Shown one piece after another: positions 34,301 through 45,042 of a stretch of DNA of 64,000 nt. The first letter of the stretch is position 1. Every line of letters begins with the position of its first letter. The stretch covers positions 930,001 to 994,000 of the forward strand of contig NZ_CP092588.1 of NCBI RefSeq assembly GCF_023920225.1, given 5' to 3'. The notes beneath the pieces are model-generated. The model was not told the DNA's origin. It made no database searches and saw nothing but the letters and a program-made list of their open reading frames with translations. The DNA comes from Vibrio gazogenes. GTDB taxonomy: Bacteria; Pseudomonadota; Gammaproteobacteria; Enterobacterales; Vibrionaceae. The position numbers and the translations under genes were made by a program.

Positions 34301-34634
34301 TATTTTCATCACCTCATCTGATTACGACTGACGATCTCAATCTCTGTCGATATGAATTCTGTTGATGTAAATAACGATAGATTAGAGAGATAGCCGCCCG
34401 ATTTCGCGGTGAAACAGAGAGGTTAAACGGGGAGACAAATGTAAATAATTCTGGAAGCGCTACTGGCGGTAGTAGTCCTCCTTTGGAGTATGGGATCTGA
34501 ACATAGTGTCGTTTGGCAGTTCTTTTAACCGCACTTCAGATACCATTCAATCAGCCACACGACCCAATGACGGAAAGTGATAAAAATACCCATTCGGTCG
34601 TGTGATCATGCCTTTGGCTCTCAGCTCAAGACGC
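34301..34634. other. Leader region of the decarboxylase-channel operon
   Basis: About 330 bp between the AraC-type regulator stop and the decarboxylase start; should contain the operon promoter. No clear operator or hairpin picked out. Confidence 0.45.
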
Positions 34635-35669
34635 TTAAACGGGTAAAGATGAGCGGTTTGCTAATTTTTTCCGATATTGAATCGGTGACATGTTGGCATG
34701 CAGTCGAAAAAATCTTGAAAACACCGCTTGCGAAGAGAAGTAAACCAGCTCGCTAATTTCTTTAATACTTTTTTGGGTTTCAACTAACAACTCACAGGCT
34801 TTTTTCAGCCGCACCCGATTCAACACATCGGTAAAAGACTGATGATCTTGCCGTAGCTTATTGTTCAGTGTCCAACGGCTCATCTTTAAATGGCTGCAAA
34901 CACACTGGAGCACCGAATGTTCGTTGTGAATATGCTGCTGTAACAACAACGACTCAATCAACTCTTCCACCACCACCGCAAATGTTTGCCGGTCATTGAT
35001 CTGACGGCATAACCCCTCCAAATGCATTTTTTGTAACTGATTCAGTTGCGGGTTGAAATTGTGATTGGGCGCATGCAACGAAGGACTTTCAATGATCAAA
35101 TAATTCTCACGCTGATGCAGTAAACACTGGGTTTCCAGACAATCATTGACGATATGTCGGGAGAGAGACCCCACATGCGTCAGGCTGACCTGAACCGACA
35201 TCACAGGTAAATAAGTTTTAAGCAGCTCCCGGCAGATAATAAAATTCCCCAAAGCACTGGTCGATAGCTCTTCAGGGCCGTCATCGACATAGGTCAACTT
35301 GATCCGATTCCCCTCAACTTTCAGATCACAGCGATCACAATTACCAATCAGCATCCGGTAGCGAACAAAACTCTCCGCCGCTTGAACCGCTGAAGACTCA
35401 TTCATGCCTAAACCTATCAGTTCGGGAAATTTACTAAACAATGACTGAATTGACGACGACTCATAGATATACCGATTATATTTCATCGTTTCGAGCATAA
35501 ACTGGTAGTGTGTTCGCTCGGCAAGCCTGCCATTGGGCCGATTGAGTTCATACTCACTGATACCACAGCGCTTTAGAATCGTATCGATATCAATATTGTG
35601 TAACGACAACTGTTGAATCATATTACGTGCTAAAACATTAGAGACACTTTTTTCATATCTACCGTTCAT
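34635..35669 (-). CDS. AraC family transcriptional regulator
   Basis: 344 residues from ATG 35669, which gives the usual length of the OruR/ArgR-like group; earlier in-frame codons add 44 residues of unlikely content. N-terminal ligand-binding-type domain (AraC_binding_2, about 20-210) and C-terminal double HTH about 240-335 (HSVLQCVCSHLKMSRWTLNN, then FSSQAVFSRFFRLHANMSP). Directly upstream of, and co-oriented with, the decarboxylase-channel operon, which it probably controls. Confidence 0.88.
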   Translation of the reverse strand: MNGRYEKSVSNVLARNMIQQLSLHNIDIDTILKRCGISEYELNRPNGRLAERTHYQFMLETMKYNRYIYESSSIQSLFSKFPELIGLGMNESSAVQAAESFVRYRMLIGNCDRCDLKVEGNRIKLTYVDDGPEELSTSALGNFIICRELLKTYLPVMSVQVSLTHVGSLSRHIVNDCLETQCLLHQRENYLIIESPSLHAPNHNFNPQLNQLQKMHLEGLCRQINDRQTFAVVVEELIESLLLQQHIHNEHSVLQCVCSHLKMSRWTLNNKLRQDHQSFTDVLNRVRLKKACELLVETQKSIKEISELVYFSSQAVFSRFFRLHANMSPIQYRKKLANRSSLPV

Positions 35670-35951
35670 CGTTGCTCTTTCTCTGAAACTTTGAAACCAA
35701 ATCAGTCTGACTATCCAATTCATCAACATATCAAAGGCATAACACCTGGAACCTCGTCTCACCAATACCATGTCTCTCCGCTCACCCCGGCGCGAAAACA
35801 CATGTCAACACGAGTTTGGTGCCAATTTAACAAAGATTCTGGCTTAGAAATGATATCGCTGAATGATAAAGGGATGCGACATGACCACAAAATATAAATG
35901 TGCAATATAAATCATACTGTCCACCACTATTAATGACTTTATTGTTATTAC

Positions 35952-35993
35952 CAATTCGTTATAAACAATTCGTTATAAACAACTCGTTATTAA
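35952..35993. repeat. Three 14-bp tandem repeats
   Basis: CAATTCGTTATAAA twice, then CAACTCGTTATTAA, head to tail, in the spacer upstream of the AraC-type gene (about 280 bases from its start). Confidence 0.7.
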
Positions 35994-36051
35994 CAATGTG
36001 TGATGACCCGCTTGGTGATGACCAATGATGCTGTCAGTCGTTTTTGAAGAT

Positions 36052-36076
36052 AAAAAAAAGGCGGGCAAAGCCCGCC
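36052..36076 (-). terminator. Strong rho-independent terminator of the GH3 gene
   Basis: GGCGGGC-TTT-GCCCGCC followed by eight Ts on the minus strand, 20 bases after the GH3 stop. Confidence 0.92.
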
Positions 36077-36095
36077 AAATGATGCAAACATGATG

Positions 36096-38558
36096 TTATT
36101 CTGCGACAGTGACAAATGACGCTGCCGTCACCCCTTCTTCCAATGCCAGCGCACCCGGCGTGGTATTTTCAACCACAACTTCTTTGCGCACGACAAACTG
36201 AACCGGCGTGACCGAAGTAATATCGGATGACTGACTGACATAGACCTGATAAGTCCCCGGTTCAACAATCCATTGATTCTTATCAGGATCGAAGCTCGCC
36301 AACGTCTCCGGTGATATTTCCAGCACCATCCGTTGTGATCTTCCGGGGGCCAGTTCTCTGGTTTTAGCGAATGCTTTCAGTTCAATGTTAGGTTTTTTCA
36401 GTTTCACTTCAGGCGCAGCAACATAGACCTGAACCACTTCTTTACCGGCAACATCGCCCGTATTCGCGACCACGGTTTTGAGCAACACACCTTTTTTCGG
36501 ATGACGATGATTCAGCTCATTGATCAGCACTTTGGTGTGCGATAAATCGAATGATGTGTATGACAATCCATAACCGAACGGATAAGCGACGGCTTTGTTA
36601 AATGTCTGGTAATAACGATATCCGACATAAATATCTTCATTGTAATATTGATGATCCAATTCACCGTCGTTATTTTCATCGACACCGGGGAATGTTGCCG
36701 AAGATGGAACATCCGCATAAGACAATGGAATGGTTTGCGCCAGTTTGCCGCTTGGATTCGCCTTACCAGAGAGAATATCGGCAATTGCATCGCCGGATTC
36801 TTGTCCCGGCATATAAGCCAGTACAATCCCATCGACTTGATCCTGCCATTCACTCATATCAATCACACCGGCAATATTCAGAACCACAACAACCTTTTTA
36901 TTCTGTGCATGGAAAACATTTGATACTGCCGAAATCAGCCCCAGCTCAGTTTCAGACAACAAGTAGTCACCACGTTCGGCTTTACGATCGGCCGCTTCAC
37001 CCGCGACACGGCCCAAGGTGATCACTGCGACATCGCTCTGTTGTGCTGCACTACTGATTTGTGAGCCTAAATCTGTCACGGAAGGTTCCGTACAGCTCAC
37101 AATTTTTGACACACCCAAACTACCCGTGGTGATCACTTTGTTTGCTTCAAAATAATCGTTATAGAATGATGCCAATCCTTGATTCACAGGAAACTGTTTC
37201 GCAAGTCCATCAATGATGGTCGTCACATGATCCGGATGAACATCCCCGCTACCGGTTCCACCTTTCAAGGTATTGATCTGAGTAATCCCAAAAGAAGCAA
37301 TCGCTTGTGACGTTGCCAGTGGTAATACTGAAGCCTGATTTTTCAGCAGAATAATCCCTTCATCCGCCACTTGTTTCGCTAAAGTCGCATGTGCTTGCAG
37401 ATCGGGGTTATTCGAGATGGGATAATGCTTCGCAGACGGTGTTTTTAAAGCCTGAGCGACAATATGTTGTACATTGCGATCAAGGGTTGCTTTGGTTAAA
37501 TCACCCTTTTTATAGCCCTCAACCACATATTCATTCCAGTTACCTAAACCGGGAACAACCGGGTTTTCACCACCGGGCTGAATCACATCAACACCAGCAT
37601 TCAAGAGATCAATCGGGTTGTAACCCGCGAACCAGTCACTCATTGCTAAGCCATTGAATCCCCACTCGTGACGCAGGATATCTGTCATCAAGTCAGCACG
37701 TTCACCACTGTTCACACCATTGACCTGATTATAAGATGACATAATCCCCCATGGATGGGATTCTTTGACCGCATACTCGAAACCACGCAAATAGATTTCC
37801 CGCAGCGCACGCGGCGTCACCACGGCATTGATAAAGAAGCGGTTCGTTTCTGAGTTATTGGCGACAAAATGCTTAATCGTTGTTGCCAAACCTTTACTTT
37901 GAGCACCCTGCACCATCGCGGAAGCAATCATGCCGCTGACCAATGGGTCTTCTGAATAGTATTCGAAATTACGGCCATTAAGCGGGTTACGCTGAATATT
38001 CATCCCCGGTGCTAACCAGAAATCGACCCCGTATTCTTTTCCTTCATTGGCAACAGCTTCACCAACTTCATGAATCAAATCGGGATTCCATGTAGATGCC
38101 ATCAATGCACCATTGGGAAATGCGGTGGCATGGTAGGTCTGATCATCACCATCACGCGTCGGATCAATCCGGATACCCGCCGGGCCATCTGCAAGTTTCA
38201 GTGCCGGAACATCCAAGTGGCGCTTGTGATCATACACCCCGTGGATATACCCTGCGACACCATTGACTAATGCTTTTAAATTAATGACCTGATCGGTATC
38301 GGGAGTCATTCCTGCACCGACTAACATTTTTAATTTTTCTTCATCTGTCATTCTGGCAACAATAGCCTTTGCCAAAATGTCATACCTATTATTGTGCAAA
38401 TCTGCCTGAACCTGTTGCGATTTTAGCTGTTCACCATTTACTGAAGATTGAACAGCGTCGGTTTTTGCCAAAGCACTGACCGAATATAATCCATAGCTGA
38501 CAAATAGTGTTGATGAAATAATTGTCGTAAGTATTTTTTTCTTCATGTTGAATTCCAT
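36096..38558 (-). CDS. Exported GH3 family beta-glycosidase
   Basis: 820 residues (ATG 38558; ATG 38546 with GGA seven bases upstream is equally possible). Signal peptide to about residue 31 (SVSALA). GH3 N-terminal barrel about 60-375 with KLADGPAGIR, IKHFVANN and the catalytic nucleophile Asp308 in AMSDWF; GH3 C-terminal domain with PGQESGDAIADIL; then YPFGYGLSYTSF and a C-terminal Fn3-like domain. Likely a beta-glucosidase or beta-xylosidase releasing sugars in the periplasm. Divergent from a Dpp-type importer, and 25 kb from the xylanase. Confidence 0.93.
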   Translation of the reverse strand: MEFNMKKKILTTIISSTLFVSYGLYSVSALAKTDAVQSSVNGEQLKSQQVQADLHNNRYDILAKAIVARMTDEEKLKMLVGAGMTPDTDQVINLKALVNGVAGYIHGVYDHKRHLDVPALKLADGPAGIRIDPTRDGDDQTYHATAFPNGALMASTWNPDLIHEVGEAVANEGKEYGVDFWLAPGMNIQRNPLNGRNFEYYSEDPLVSGMIASAMVQGAQSKGLATTIKHFVANNSETNRFFINAVVTPRALREIYLRGFEYAVKESHPWGIMSSYNQVNGVNSGERADLMTDILRHEWGFNGLAMSDWFAGYNPIDLLNAGVDVIQPGGENPVVPGLGNWNEYVVEGYKKGDLTKATLDRNVQHIVAQALKTPSAKHYPISNNPDLQAHATLAKQVADEGIILLKNQASVLPLATSQAIASFGITQINTLKGGTGSGDVHPDHVTTIIDGLAKQFPVNQGLASFYNDYFEANKVITTGSLGVSKIVSCTEPSVTDLGSQISSAAQQSDVAVITLGRVAGEAADRKAERGDYLLSETELGLISAVSNVFHAQNKKVVVVLNIAGVIDMSEWQDQVDGIVLAYMPGQESGDAIADILSGKANPSGKLAQTIPLSYADVPSSATFPGVDENNDGELDHQYYNEDIYVGYRYYQTFNKAVAYPFGYGLSYTSFDLSHTKVLINELNHRHPKKGVLLKTVVANTGDVAGKEVVQVYVAAPEVKLKKPNIELKAFAKTRELAPGRSQRMVLEISPETLASFDPDKNQWIVEPGTYQVYVSQSSDITSVTPVQFVVRKEVVVENTTPGALALEEGVTAASFVTVAE

Positions 38559-39351
38559 ACCAGAGTTATTCCTTTCAGATACCTATGCCCCCCATTCTCT
38601 TGGGTGTAGGGTTCATTGTGTCTTCAAGCCTTATTGTGCAAAGAAACGCAACGACAATGGCTGAGTTTCACATGGGTCACAGGATGTTCAACCGTATATT
38701 AATTGATTTTCATAAGTGATGTTTTGCCTGTCGGTGATTTTTTTTGCATAGGAGGGAATTAATAAAAAATGTGATAATAAGCAAAATTGCAAAACGTCAT
38801 ATTTACCGATAAAAACTGTCGATTATTGTCTTAAAAATTAGGGGCAGGTTTTATTTCACATTGAAATATTCACCATCGTTTAAAGTATGCAATAATAAAA
38901 ACTCACATCAAATTAAAATTAAAATGGCGGATTCATTGTCAAATAAATATATCCAATCCATCATCATCTGCCTTAAACAATCATTTTCTTGGCGGACTGA
39001 CTTACCCCCCGGCGACAACCTCAACGAACAGACAAATTTAAGTATGAACAAGGTTTTATATAAAATAGACTTTTGAATTCTCTCACAATAATTCACACTA
39101 TTTTCATGGTGAAATAACACGCATTTTTTCTGCATTCTATTTAAACAACACTCTTTAATATTGCTATTTTTTGTGACGAACCGCACTTTTTAATCCAGCC
39201 TGATTCATATTTTTCACACAATTATTGACATAGTACGGATGCCTTGTGTTTTATAGACATGTTTAGCAACGGCTCACATAGCGTTGCGAGTGAAATTCAT
39301 CCATAACCAATTTCACACCCAACACAACCATAAAATACAAAAGGAATTTGT
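38559..39351. other. Divergent control region between GH3 and ABC importer
   Basis: About 790 bp, AT-rich, no supported gene (a 71-codon frame at 38861 lacks a ribosome site and protein-like composition). It should contain promoters for both transcription units. Confidence 0.5.
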
Positions 39352-41136
39352 ATGTCACGATTGATATTACACCCGCTGGCTGTAGCGCTTGCGGCTTCAC
39401 TTATTTATGTCGGCACACCGGCATTTGCAGACACCACCTCAGCAGCCCCCAAAGTATTACGCTTTTCTGAAGACGGTACCCCGACAAACTTTGATTCGGT
39501 TCAATCCGGGACAACCTACAGCAACACCATCGTCACCGCTGTATACGACACCTTGTATGAATATAAATATTTAAAGAGCCCGTATGAATTAAAACCGAAT
39601 CTCGCCACCGCGATGCCGGAAGTTTCCGATGATGGGCTGACGTATACCATCCATATCAAACCGGGTGTTCATTTCATCGATGATCCAGCCTTCCCGGATG
39701 GTAAAGGCAGAGAAGTCACAGCTGACGATTTTATCTATTCAATCAAACGCCACTTTGATCCCAAAAACCGCTCACAAGGTGCCTGGTTATGGGCGAGTAA
39801 AATTGCGGGTGTCACAGCATGGAAAGAAGCGGGTGCGGATTATAGTAAACCGCTCGAAGGACTGAGCGCACCGGACAAGTACACCATCCAAATCAAGCTG
39901 GTGAAACCCTATCCACAACTGGTCTATACCTTGGCGATGGGTTATTCGGCGCTCGTCCCTCATGAAGCGGTCGAAACTTATGGTCGTGAATTTGCCACTC
40001 ACCCGGTGGGCAGTGGCCCGTTCAAACTCATCTCACACGACTCAACCAAAACGGTGCTGGAGAGAAACCCGACCTACCGTCATGAAGTCTTCCATCTTGC
40101 CGAATCAGGTTACGATCCGAAAGTCCAAGGCGAAACGGGCATTGCTGCTCTGGACGGAAAAACACTCCCACGGGTTGATCGCGTCGAAGTCAACTGGGTG
40201 AAACAAGCATCTGCGCGGTGGAATTCATTCAGCAAAGGCAATGAAATCGTCAATACCACGTTGCAAAATGAACAGCTCGATACCGTGCTGTCATCCAAAC
40301 ACCCGGTAACCCTCAAACCGGAATATGCTGCAAAATATAATTTCCGCGTTCAACGTGAAGCAGGCATGGTGTTTAACGTGTTCAACTTCGATGATGAGTA
40401 TTTGGGTTATTCGGATAACCCCAAAACCAATACGCAAAATAAAGCATTGCGGTGTGCCATTATTAAATCATTTGACTGGCCACAGCGTATCTCGCGCTTT
40501 TATTTAGGGCTTGGTGAAGCCTATCCGGGTTTCATTGTTCCCGGAACCAATGCTTTTGATCCGAATCTGGACAAAAGTTCCATTACACAAGATCTTGCCG
40601 GAGCGAAGAAACTGCTGAAAGAGAACGACTGGAATGCTCACAATTTACCGGTCCTTTACTATCCGGCTACATCTTCTGTCCGTTATAAGCAATTCTTCGA
40701 ACAGTTCCGTGGCAATTTGATGAAAATCGGTTATCCGAAAAATAAGATCAAATTTAAACCTTACGCAACCTTCGGTGACTTCAACCGGGATATTAAGAAC
40801 AGCCGAACTCAGATGATCCCGATGGGCTGGGGGCTCGACTATCCCGATGCCGAAAACACGCTGCAACTCTTCTACGGACCAAACCGCTCTCCCGGCTCTA
40901 ACAGCGCAAACTACAACAACCCGCAATATAATGCGTTATTTGAGAAAGCATCGGTGATGCAACCGGGGCCGGAACGGACGGCTATCTATCATCAGCTCAA
41001 CCAGATCTTAATCGATGACTGTGTTGGGATCGGCAGCTTCTCACGTACCCGGGTTCGTCTATGGCACAAAGATGTCACGATGTGGCCACAACGGGAGATC
41101 CTCGGTAACTACCTCAAATATATTGATGTGCAGTAG
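39352..41136 (+). CDS. ABC transporter substrate-binding protein, family 5 (DppA/OppA-like)
   Basis: 594 residues, longer than DppA (about 535). Signal peptide about 1-26 ending AFA. Typical SBP_bac_5 blocks: YDTLYEYKYLKSPYELKPNL, LTYTIHIKPGVHFIDDPAF, VTADDFIYSIKRHFDPKN, HPVGSGPFKL and GWGLDYPDAENTLQLFYG. AAGG stands seven bases before the ATG. Starts a five-gene importer operon. Family members bind peptides or oligosaccharides; the divergent GH3 gene favours oligosaccharides, but this is inference. Confidence 0.92.
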   Translation: MSRLILHPLAVALAASLIYVGTPAFADTTSAAPKVLRFSEDGTPTNFDSVQSGTTYSNTIVTAVYDTLYEYKYLKSPYELKPNLATAMPEVSDDGLTYTIHIKPGVHFIDDPAFPDGKGREVTADDFIYSIKRHFDPKNRSQGAWLWASKIAGVTAWKEAGADYSKPLEGLSAPDKYTIQIKLVKPYPQLVYTLAMGYSALVPHEAVETYGREFATHPVGSGPFKLISHDSTKTVLERNPTYRHEVFHLAESGYDPKVQGETGIAALDGKTLPRVDRVEVNWVKQASARWNSFSKGNEIVNTTLQNEQLDTVLSSKHPVTLKPEYAAKYNFRVQREAGMVFNVFNFDDEYLGYSDNPKTNTQNKALRCAIIKSFDWPQRISRFYLGLGEAYPGFIVPGTNAFDPNLDKSSITQDLAGAKKLLKENDWNAHNLPVLYYPATSSVRYKQFFEQFRGNLMKIGYPKNKIKFKPYATFGDFNRDIKNSRTQMIPMGWGLDYPDAENTLQLFYGPNRSPGSNSANYNNPQYNALFEKASVMQPGPERTAIYHQLNQILIDDCVGIGSFSRTRVRLWHKDVTMWPQREILGNYLKYIDVQ

Positions 41137-41147
41137 AGGTGTAACAC

Positions 41148-42101
41148 ATGGATACACTCCGTTATTGCCTGCGGAAACTCATTTATAGTCTGCCGCTGCT
41201 GTTTGGCGTGACTCTGATTAGTTTTGTGCTGATGGTCTATTTCGGCCCGGATAAAACCTATGATTTATTAGGCCGCAATCCGACGGTTGAAGAGATCAAT
41301 GCGATTCGTCATGAGCTTGGCTATGACCAACCGTTCTGGATTCGTTATCTACACTATCTCCAGCAAGTGGTCACCTTTGACTTTGGTTATTCCGACTCGA
41401 GTGGCGAGTCGGTTACCACCATTCTCGAACGGACAATACCAATCTCACTGTTGCTGGCATTACCGGGTTTTATTTTGGGCCACTTGATCAGTATCGGGTT
41501 GGGTCTGTTCGCATCGCACCACCGTGGGCGTTGGATCGACAAACTCGTCATGTCTTCATCGGTGATTGGGATGAGTATTTCTTACCTCATCATCATCATC
41601 GTATTGCAATTAATTTTCTGCTCCAGTTACGGGCTGAACCTGTTTCCGGTGTATGGCTGGGAAGTGAATTCCCTGAGTAGTTATTTGTACTATGTGACGG
41701 TGCCGACACTCTGTTCGATTTTTGTTTCCGTTGGGTACAGCACCCGGTTTTACCGCGCCCTTTTTGTCGAAGAAATGACCCGGGATCACATTCGTACCGT
41801 CAGAGCGTTCGGTCATTCCCATCTGCAAGTGTTATTCAAACATGTGTTGAAGAACGCCCTGATTCCGATCCTGACACGAATTGTGTTTTCTATCCCGTTC
41901 GTGATGATCGGCGGGTCTCTCTTATTGGAGAGTTACTTTGGTATTCCCGGTGTCGGCCTGATTACCTACAACGCGATCACCACCGGAGATCTACCGGTAC
42001 TCAAAGCAGTTATCGTCCTCCTCACGCTGGTGTTTATCGTCATCGTCAGTACGGTCGATATTCTTTACAAACTCGTCGATCCTCGGATCTCACTCAAATA
42101 A
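41148..42101 (+). CDS. ABC transporter permease (DppB-like)
   Basis: 317 residues with six membrane spans: N-terminal YSLPLLFGVTLISFVLMVYF, then the GPDKTYDLLGRNPT periplasmic start typical of DppB, and the inner-membrane EAA loop in RTVRAFGHSHLQVLFKHVLK. GAGGTG precedes the ATG; 11 bp after the binding-protein gene. Confidence 0.92.
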   Translation: MDTLRYCLRKLIYSLPLLFGVTLISFVLMVYFGPDKTYDLLGRNPTVEEINAIRHELGYDQPFWIRYLHYLQQVVTFDFGYSDSSGESVTTILERTIPISLLLALPGFILGHLISIGLGLFASHHRGRWIDKLVMSSSVIGMSISYLIIIIVLQLIFCSSYGLNLFPVYGWEVNSLSSYLYYVTVPTLCSIFVSVGYSTRFYRALFVEEMTRDHIRTVRAFGHSHLQVLFKHVLKNALIPILTRIVFSIPFVMIGGSLLLESYFGIPGVGLITYNAITTGDLPVLKAVIVLLTLVFIVIVSTVDILYKLVDPRISLK

Positions 42102-42111
42102 GGGGCATTCG

Positions 42112-43002
42112 ATGACTGAAACGATTCATATACAAACTCAGAATGCAAGACAGAAACGAGAATCACTCTGGTCTAAAGGCATTGATAAATTCCGCAAAGA
42201 TCGCATCGGGATGATCAGTTTAGCCATTGTGTTGGTTTATTTTATCATTGCGATACTGGTCTGGTTCGGTTTGATCGCCCAACAATGGGATGTCTTACAA
42301 ACAGCAGGACAAAGCGGGCCAAGTGCTGAGCACTGGTTCGGGACAACCATCAACGGGCAAGATATTTTTCAACGGGCAATTTACAGCACCAAAACTGCAT
42401 TTGAGGTCGGGTTGGTTGTCGCGGTACTCGCCACAGTGATAGGTGCGCTGACTGGCTCTTTGATGGGCTACTATGCCGGTTCACTCCTCGATGAATTCAT
42501 TCTGTGGGTGATGAACTGTATCGACTGTATTCCCTATTTCTTACTGGTCGCAGCGATTGCCGTCGCAATGGAAGGCAACCCTTACGCGATGCATACGGCA
42601 ATGACACTCGCATTTTGGACGGGTACCGCCCGGGTCATTCGGGGAGAAGTGATCAAGCTAAAAAATATGGAGTTTACCGAAGCCGCCCATGCGCTCGGCG
42701 TACCGACCTATCGCATCATTTTCCGGCATTTAATGCCCAATACCAGCCATATTCTCTTGGTTGAGATGACTTTACTGTTTATCACCGCCATCAAGAGTGA
42801 AGTGATTCTGAGCTTCCTCGGACTGGGTGTGAAAGAAAGCATTAGTTGGGGGCTGATGATCGCGGAAGCCAGTACCGAAGTGACTTCAGGACACTTCTGT
42901 AACTTTTTTGCAGCCTCCGGTATGTTGTTTGTACTGGTGCTGGCATTCAATTTATTTTCAGATTCGCTCCAGGATGCGTTAGATCCAAGGAAGGTGTCAT
43001 GA
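42112..43002 (+). CDS. ABC transporter permease (DppC-like)
   Basis: 296 residues. N-terminal cytoplasmic extension then KDRIGMISLAIVLVYFIIAI, GTTINGQDIFQRAIYSTKTA (conserved DppC block) and the EAA loop FTEAAHALGVPTYRIIFRHL. Its stop overlaps the next ATPase gene by ATGA. Confidence 0.92.
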   Translation: MTETIHIQTQNARQKRESLWSKGIDKFRKDRIGMISLAIVLVYFIIAILVWFGLIAQQWDVLQTAGQSGPSAEHWFGTTINGQDIFQRAIYSTKTAFEVGLVVAVLATVIGALTGSLMGYYAGSLLDEFILWVMNCIDCIPYFLLVAAIAVAMEGNPYAMHTAMTLAFWTGTARVIRGEVIKLKNMEFTEAAHALGVPTYRIIFRHLMPNTSHILLVEMTLLFITAIKSEVILSFLGLGVKESISWGLMIAEASTEVTSGHFCNFFAASGMLFVLVLAFNLFSDSLQDALDPRKVS

Positions 43003-44009
43003 ACGCAATAGACAATACCGTGACAGTGCCGACAGAACCATTGCTCAAAGTGGAAGGGCTGACCGTCGATTTTCAGACCGATAAAGGGATCGCCCGCGCA
43101 ATCAACGGGATCAGTTTTGAGGTGATGCCCGGTGAAAGCGTCGCGATTGTCGGTGAATCCGGCTGCGGAAAATCGGTCAGTTCATTGGCGGTGATGGGGC
43201 TGATCCCAAGCCCGCCGGGTAAAATTGTCTCCGGCAGTATTCGCTTTCAAGGACAAGAGCTGGTCGGTATGAATGAAAAAGCCTACCGGCAATTACGCGG
43301 CAATGACATCTCGATGATTTTTCAGGAACCGATGACCGCTTTGAACCCCGTGCTGAGAATCGAAACGCAAATGGTAGATGTAATTCGCAATCACCAACGG
43401 ATTTCACGCAAACAGGCTGCGATTCGGGCAACTGAAATGCTCCGTATGGTTGGGATTCCGTCACCGGAAAAACGGATCCGCGAATACCCGCATCAGCTCT
43501 CCGGCGGCATGCGTCAACGCGTGATGATAGCAATGGCGCTCTCCTGCCGCCCAGCTCTGCTATTAGCCGATGAGCCGACCACCGCGCTCGATGTCACTAT
43601 TCAGGCGCAGGTGATGTATGAAATCAAACAGTTAAAACAGTCATTGAACATGGCAATGGTGTTGGTGACGCATGATTTGGGTGTCGTGGCTGAATCTTGT
43701 CAGCGCGTCGTGGTGATGTACTGCGGTGAAGTGGTGGAACAAGGGCCGGTTGAAGCGATTTTCAGCCACCCGAAGCACCCATATACCCAAGGACTACTCC
43801 AATCGATCCCTGTCGTTCGACAACAGAAAATTGCTCGCCTGCCAACCATTGAAGGCATGGTTCCGGATTTATTTCATCTGCCGACAGGGTGCCGCTTCGC
43901 TGACCGCTGTGACCGTGTGACTCAGACATGTCGACAAAATACGCCGATCCTGACCGGACCGCCAGAACACCAAGCGGCATGTTTTCACATAGCAGAGGCA
44001 TCCAGATGA
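42999..44009 (+). CDS. ABC transporter ATP-binding protein (DppD-like)
   Basis: 336 residues. Walker A GESGCGKS near residue 54, signature LSGGMRQRVMIAMAL, Walker B LLLADEPTTALD, and the C-terminal oligopeptide/dipeptide extension with Cys residues (GCRFADRCDR, QAACFH) that in related ATPases may bind an iron-sulphur cluster. Overlaps the next ATPase gene by 4 bp. Confidence 0.94.
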   Translation: MNAIDNTVTVPTEPLLKVEGLTVDFQTDKGIARAINGISFEVMPGESVAIVGESGCGKSVSSLAVMGLIPSPPGKIVSGSIRFQGQELVGMNEKAYRQLRGNDISMIFQEPMTALNPVLRIETQMVDVIRNHQRISRKQAAIRATEMLRMVGIPSPEKRIREYPHQLSGGMRQRVMIAMALSCRPALLLADEPTTALDVTIQAQVMYEIKQLKQSLNMAMVLVTHDLGVVAESCQRVVVMYCGEVVEQGPVEAIFSHPKHPYTQGLLQSIPVVRQQKIARLPTIEGMVPDLFHLPTGCRFADRCDRVTQTCRQNTPILTGPPEHQAACFHIAEASR

Positions 44010-44983
44010 GTGATATATTATTAGAAGTCAAAGGCTTAGAAAAACATTTCTATGCCGGAAAATCGTTATTCAAACGCACTCGCTCGGTCTGTAAAGCCGT
44101 CGATAACGTGAGTTTTAAAATTCATCAGGGGAAGACTCTCGGGTTAGTCGGGGAATCGGGATGCGGTAAATCAACCCTAGGACGCTGTATCCTGCGCCTG
44201 ATTGAACCCTCAGCCGGAACCGTCACTATCTCGGGGCAAGATATTACCCGAATGAATGCTCGCGAACTCAAAGCCATGCGTAAAGAGATGCAGATGATTT
44301 TTCAGGATCCATTTGCCTCTCTGAGCCCGCGGATGACTATCCATGATATTCTGCGTGAACCGCTGGATATTCATAACATTGGAACGGTTGCGCAACGCGA
44401 AGAAAAAATTGCCGAGGTGATGCATACCGTCGGGCTCCGCCCTCAGGCATTGAATCGTTATCCGCATGAATTTTCCGGTGGACAACGCCAACGGGTCGGC
44501 ATTGCCCGTGCTCTCGTCTTAGAGCCCAAACTGATTATCGCTGATGAACCAGTCTCTGCGCTGGATGTTTCTGTTCAAGCGCAAGTCCTCAACTTGATTG
44601 CCGAACTTCAGGAAACCCGAGGCATTTCATTTCTGTTCATTGCCCATGACCTAGCCGTTGTACAACACACCTGTGATGAGGTCGGGGTGATGTATTTGGG
44701 TAAAATGGTTGAAAGGGCGCCAGCAGAAATTCTCTATCGTCAGCCCAAACATCCTTATACGCAAGCATTGTTATCTGCGATTCCCGTGCCGGATCCAACC
44801 CACAATACCGAGCATGTACCACTCATCGGTGATATCCCCTCTCCGCTCAATCCCCCGAGCGGCTGTGCCTTTCACCCTCGCTGTAAGTACGCCACTGAAC
44901 GATGTTCCCGCGAGGCTCCGACACTGACACAAACACAACAAGACGAACACTGGATTGCATGTCATCTTTATCCGGCCAGTTGA
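44006..44983 (+). CDS. ABC transporter ATP-binding protein (DppF-like)
   Basis: 325 residues from ATG 44006, whose ATGA overlaps the previous stop. Walker A GESGCGKST, signature FSGGQRQRVGIARAL, Walker B LIIADEPVSALD and the C-terminal GCAFHPRCKYATERC region. Last gene of the importer operon; a strong hairpin follows at 45043. Confidence 0.94.
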   Translation: MSDILLEVKGLEKHFYAGKSLFKRTRSVCKAVDNVSFKIHQGKTLGLVGESGCGKSTLGRCILRLIEPSAGTVTISGQDITRMNARELKAMRKEMQMIFQDPFASLSPRMTIHDILREPLDIHNIGTVAQREEKIAEVMHTVGLRPQALNRYPHEFSGGQRQRVGIARALVLEPKLIIADEPVSALDVSVQAQVLNLIAELQETRGISFLFIAHDLAVVQHTCDEVGVMYLGKMVERAPAEILYRQPKHPYTQALLSAIPVPDPTHNTEHVPLIGDIPSPLNPPSGCAFHPRCKYATERCSREAPTLTQTQQDEHWIACHLYPAS

Positions 44984-45042
44984 TAATAACGAAAATGCAG
45001 CAACCCGACGCGACATCCATGCTCATCAAGTTCTGACAATCA

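Noticed and set aside
35952..35993. Tandem 14-bp repeats as a CRISPR array
   Set aside because: Units are head to tail without spacers and no cas gene is present.
38861..39076. 71-codon plus-strand frame between GH3 and the importer
   Set aside because: No ribosome site and no protein-like pattern in an AT-rich control region.
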